Below, in pieces: positions 61,121-64,000 of a stretch of DNA of 64,000 nt. Made by a program: the position numbers and the translations under genes. This DNA is from Molossus alvarezi (lineage: Eukaryota; Chordata; Mammalia; Chiroptera; Molossidae). How positions within the stretch are numbered: the stretch's first letter is position 1; the number at the start of each line of letters is the position of its first letter. The notes beneath the pieces are model-generated. The model worked only from the letters and a program-made list of their open reading frames with translations. It did no database searches and had not been told where the DNA came from. The stretch spans positions 43,935,988 through 43,999,987 of the forward strand of contig CM073897.1 of the NCBI GenBank assembly GCA_037176705.1, given 5' to 3'.

Positions 61121-61750
61121 AGCAATACTACATTCTTATGCTGGAAAATTTAGACAACACCCAAAAGAGTAGAAAATAAAGGAAATCATTCATAATCCCA
61201 CAAACTAGCAATAACCATTGTCAACATTTTTTTAAAATTTATTCTCATCCCAGGAAATTTTTGCATTTATCTTCAGATAGAATGGGAGGAAGAGAGCAAG
61301 AGAAACATCAATGAGAGAGAGACACATCGACTGGTTGCCAACCACACGACCCCAACCAGGACCGGGGATCCGCTAAGGCTTAGCAGGAACCAAACCCAGA
61401 ATTCTGGTCCACGAACCGACACTCTAACCACTGAGCTAAACTTGCCAGGGCACCATTGTCAACATTTAAGTGTATTTTCTTCCAGCATTTTATCTATGGA
61501 TCTTTTTCTGGGATAATGCTCATATTGCCTGTATATTTCATTCTTTCATAAGCATTTCATATGCCATTAAAAATTCCTGTAAATATATAAGTAGTTATAT
61601 TCAATTTTATAAATATACCACAATTTAATTATTATATATTCATGTTACTGTAGCCTTACTACTGGGTATTTAGGTTATTTCCAATGCCTATATTTATTTT
61701 TTAACTAACAAATGAGAACCCACATTTTGAAAGCCTATTGAAAACCCTTT
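61121..61750 (-). mobile_element. Old L1 3' region, split by a Ves
   Basis: 'tactgggtatttaggttatt' 'tccaatg' near 61660 and 'aagcatttcatatgcc' fit the reverse of an old L1 3' region. Subfamily uncertain. Confidence 0.5.
61213..61451 (-). mobile_element. Ves SINE type A
   Basis: Reverse type A ('ttctcatcccaggaaatttt' to 'gagctaaacttgccaggg'). Duplication 'accattgtcaacattt' on both sides. Confidence 0.94.
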
Positions 61751-62224
61751 TTACTAGTTCCCACAACAAAAGAAATCTAAGCTTTAATCCATTTTTCCCA
61801 CATGAAATACGTTGTACTATTTTATATCTGCAAAGGAAATTTTGAAACCGTGAAAACCAAATGTGCAGGCTCACCACCAATTACGTGATCTCAGGATCTA
61901 CAAGTTACCTCTTGGCCTCTCTTACAATCGGGTGCATTCATGGCAGCACTTCCAGCCCCTATCTGGGGGATATTAGAGTGTTCCCCAAGTGCAACAGACC
62001 ACAACCTGGGGACACAATACCAAGCCTTTCTGGAAAGAATCCACTGACCCCCAGGCTGTGTTGGGGCCCCTCTATGCTCACGTAGCCCCTGGATTTTCCT
62101 CCACCAAAGCTCCTCTCACATTTCCTAACAGCCTGTTTAGGAGTTGGTCTTCCAGACCCTGTCTCATTCTATCTCAGTTTTTCAGCCCCTCACTCGGGCC
62201 TCACACAGACTTTATAGAACAACA
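61751..62224. other. Unassigned, moderately GC-rich
   Basis: 61860-62220 is richer in C than the surroundings and has short plus-strand open frames of 74-79 codons, but no recognisable domain or splice-bounded exon. Possibly an old repeat. Confidence 0.4.
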
Positions 62225-62475
62225 ATAACAGTAAGAGGTAACATTTATTGAACATTTACCATGGCCAGGCCCTGTTCTGAGTTCTTTATATATATTAACT
62301 CAGTTAAATTTTACAACAATCCTATGAGGTAGATACTATTCTTTTTCCCATTATATGGTTAGGGACATTTAAGTACAAAGAGAAAAATTTACCTGAATAT
62401 ATATAACTAGTTAGTAGGAGAGCCAGAATTTGAATTTAGGCAGTCTAGCTTCAGAGCACAGGTGCTTAACAGATA
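62225..62475 (-). mobile_element. MIR SINE, nearly full length
   Basis: Reverse MIR: 'aacatttattgaacatttac', 'aacaatcctatgaggtagat', 'agccagaatttgaatttagg', 'cagtctagcttcagagcaca'. Confidence 0.92.
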
Positions 62476-62554
62476 AGTCCAGAAAAATTGCTAATGAATT
62501 ATAAGATACTGATAATGAAACCTAACTCTGAGAATTTTACAGAAATAGAGAGAG

Positions 62555-62668
62555 CAACCATGAGGGTAAGCTCCATGAGAACATGAACCATGTAACACTG
62601 CTATACCCCCAACATACAGCTTGGTTGGTACAGAGAAAGTCTTCAATGAATATGTGAATAAATGATAT
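62555..62668 (+). mobile_element. L2 3'-end fragment
   Basis: 'gtaagctccatgagaacatg', 'cactgctatacccccaacat', 'aatgaatatgtgaataaatg' match the L2 3' end. Confidence 0.75.
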
Positions 62669-62711
62669 AAAAAGGCAGGGTGAGAAAAGATACAAGAGAA
62701 TACAATTTTTA

Positions 62712-62962
62712 TTATTACTATTTTTTTATCCTCACCCGAGGACACTTTTCAATATTTTGTTCAGATAGAATGGGAGGGGGAGAGAGAAAGAGAGAGAGAA
62801 ACATCAATATGAAAGAGACACATCGAGTGGTTGCCACCCGCATGACCCAACCAGGGCCAGGGACAAACTGCAACCGAGGTACGTGCCCTTAGCGGGAACT
62901 GAACCCAGGTCTCTCCGGACTGCAGGCCGACGCTCTAACCACTGAGCCAAACCGGCCAGGGC
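62712..62962 (-). mobile_element. Ves SINE type A
   Basis: Reverse type A. Duplication 'gagaatacaattttta' (62696-62711; 62963-62978). Confidence 0.97.
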
Positions 62963-62984
62963 GAGAATACAATTTTTAAAATTG

Positions 62985-63790
62985 TTATTACATTTGTTCT
63001 TTACTTTCTCAGTTTAATATAACAAGCAATATATATTCATATGGGAAACTTTAAAATATCGATGAGAAATATTTTATTATGAAATATACAACATATAAAA
63101 ATGATGCATAATATACTAAAGTATCCAGAATAATAATGAAATGAATCTTGATACCACCCAGCTTAACAGAACTTGACCAATTCCTTCAACACTTGTGTGT
63201 CCCTCTCCAATCTCATCCCTTCCCTCCCTCCAAAAGCAACTACCTTCCTGAATTTTGTTTACATCATATCTTTACCTTTCTACATACTTTTATCACATGA
63301 ATGTATTCCTGAGCATAGATTTTGCATGCTTTTTGAATTTTATAAAAGTGGACTCATATAGTGAGTATTCTTGTGAGGCTTGCTGTGGTTTTTTTTTTTA
63401 GTTCAACATTATATTTTAAGATTCAATCCATGTTGTTGCATAAAGCTATAGTTTCTGCATTTATACTCTTTTATATTAAGTCTCATATTATATGACAACA
63501 CCACAAAGTATTTACCTATTTTCCTGAAATGGATATAAGTTGATTTGTATTTTTGCTATTATAACCAAGACAAACCTGAACATTCATTTTTACAAATCTG
63601 ATAAGCATATGCAAGAATTTCTTTAGCATATTACCTATGAATGGAAGAATCTGCACATTTTCAAATTTATTAGATAATACCAAATAGTTTTCTAAAGTGT
63701 TTTTACCAATTTACATTTCCACAATAAAAATATGCTTCACAACATAAAATATATTTAAACAATAAAAATATAATCCACAATAACACATAC
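62985..63790 (-). mobile_element. Old L1 3' region
   Basis: 'gattcaatccatgttgttgc' (63420) and 'agttttctaaagtgttttta' 'ccaatttacatttcc' (63687-63720) are the reverse of an old L1 ORF2 C-terminal and 3' region. Confidence 0.65.
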
Positions 63791-63807
63791 ATAAAGAATC
63801 ACTTGAT

Positions 63808-64000
63808 AGGTAAACGCGGTAGCCCATCCTCCCACAACCACATCAAAGTTACAACTAAACTACAGAACAACCATCATTCAAAACCTCCTGAAATCGAGCT
63901 GAACGGAAGTCCTACAACTACGAAATTAAAGCAGCAGCCACATCCAGACTGATAGGAGGGGCAGAGGCGCAACAGGCTGGTCCCACACCCACGTGTGGCT
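63808..64000 (+). mobile_element. HAL1-type LINE, start of a copy cut by the window edge
   Basis: 'taggtaaacgcggta' and 'ccatcctcccacaaccacat' match 31554 onward of the complete HAL1, nearly base for base, through 'tcccacacccacgtgtgg'. It begins about 25 bp inside the 5' tip. The rest lies outside the window. Confidence 0.92.

Overview
This is mammalian nuclear DNA, almost certainly from a bat of the Ves-SINE-bearing lineage (vespertilionid or a close relative). About fifty tRNA-derived Ves SINEs lie in 64 kb, alongside a young L1 family, ORF1-only LINEs (HAL1 type), older L1, L2, MIR, MLT1, Tigger, mariner-like and hAT (Zaphod-like) remnants. There is no prokaryotic, viral or operon-like content. 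Two main Ves kinds recur and are named below. Type A has the head 'GTTTGGCTCAGCGGTTAGAG' and a tail near 'GGGTGAGGATAAAA'. Type B has the head 'GTGTGGCTCAGTGGTTGAGC' and a tail near 'AAAATCAATAAAGAAA'.

The only host gene part I can support is the first coding exon of ACER3 (alkaline ceramidase 3), on the minus strand at 57051-57153, inside a CpG island (about 56.28-57.50 kb). The exon encodes the first 34 residues, carries the Asp19, Trp20, Glu22, Asn24 and Glu33 calcium-site residues, and ends at a consensus splice donor. Everything from 57050 down to 1 is therefore most likely ACER3 intron 1 (or introns), and 57.35-64 kb is upstream flank.

Layout: 1-11.4 kb holds old L1, MIR and Ves. 11.4-14.3 kb is a minus-strand HAL1 interrupted by a BEX3 (NGFRAP1) retrocopy that still has a 102-codon reading frame ending in the CAAX box. 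14.5-26.3 kb is Ves-dense and includes a decayed Zaphod-like hAT. 26.7-29.8 kb is an L1 flanked by direct repeats of about 115 bp and itself carrying a miniature L1 (5' tip joined to 3' end). 30.3-33.7 kb holds two HAL1 copies, one complete with target-site duplication. 34.9-35.5 kb is an MLT1 LTR. 36.8-37.8 kb is an inverted ('twin-primed') L1. 38-40 kb holds nested Ves, a mariner-type MITE and old L1. 40.3-46.7 kb is a full-length L1 with a 16-bp target-site duplication, now dead. 47-56 kb holds Ves, L1, Tigger and MIR. 56-57.5 kb is the ACER3 promoter and exon. 57.5-64 kb holds L2, L1 and MIR, and the start of another HAL1 at the right edge.

The most interesting signals are retrotransposition by-products: the BEX3 retrocopy, the internally deleted mini-L1, complete ORF1-only LINEs, tRNA-head-only Ves copies, and three places where two Ves copies entered the same target site. 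I see no evidence of a new multi-gene system. Repeat family names come from recognition by eye, and boundaries marked 'about' are approximate.
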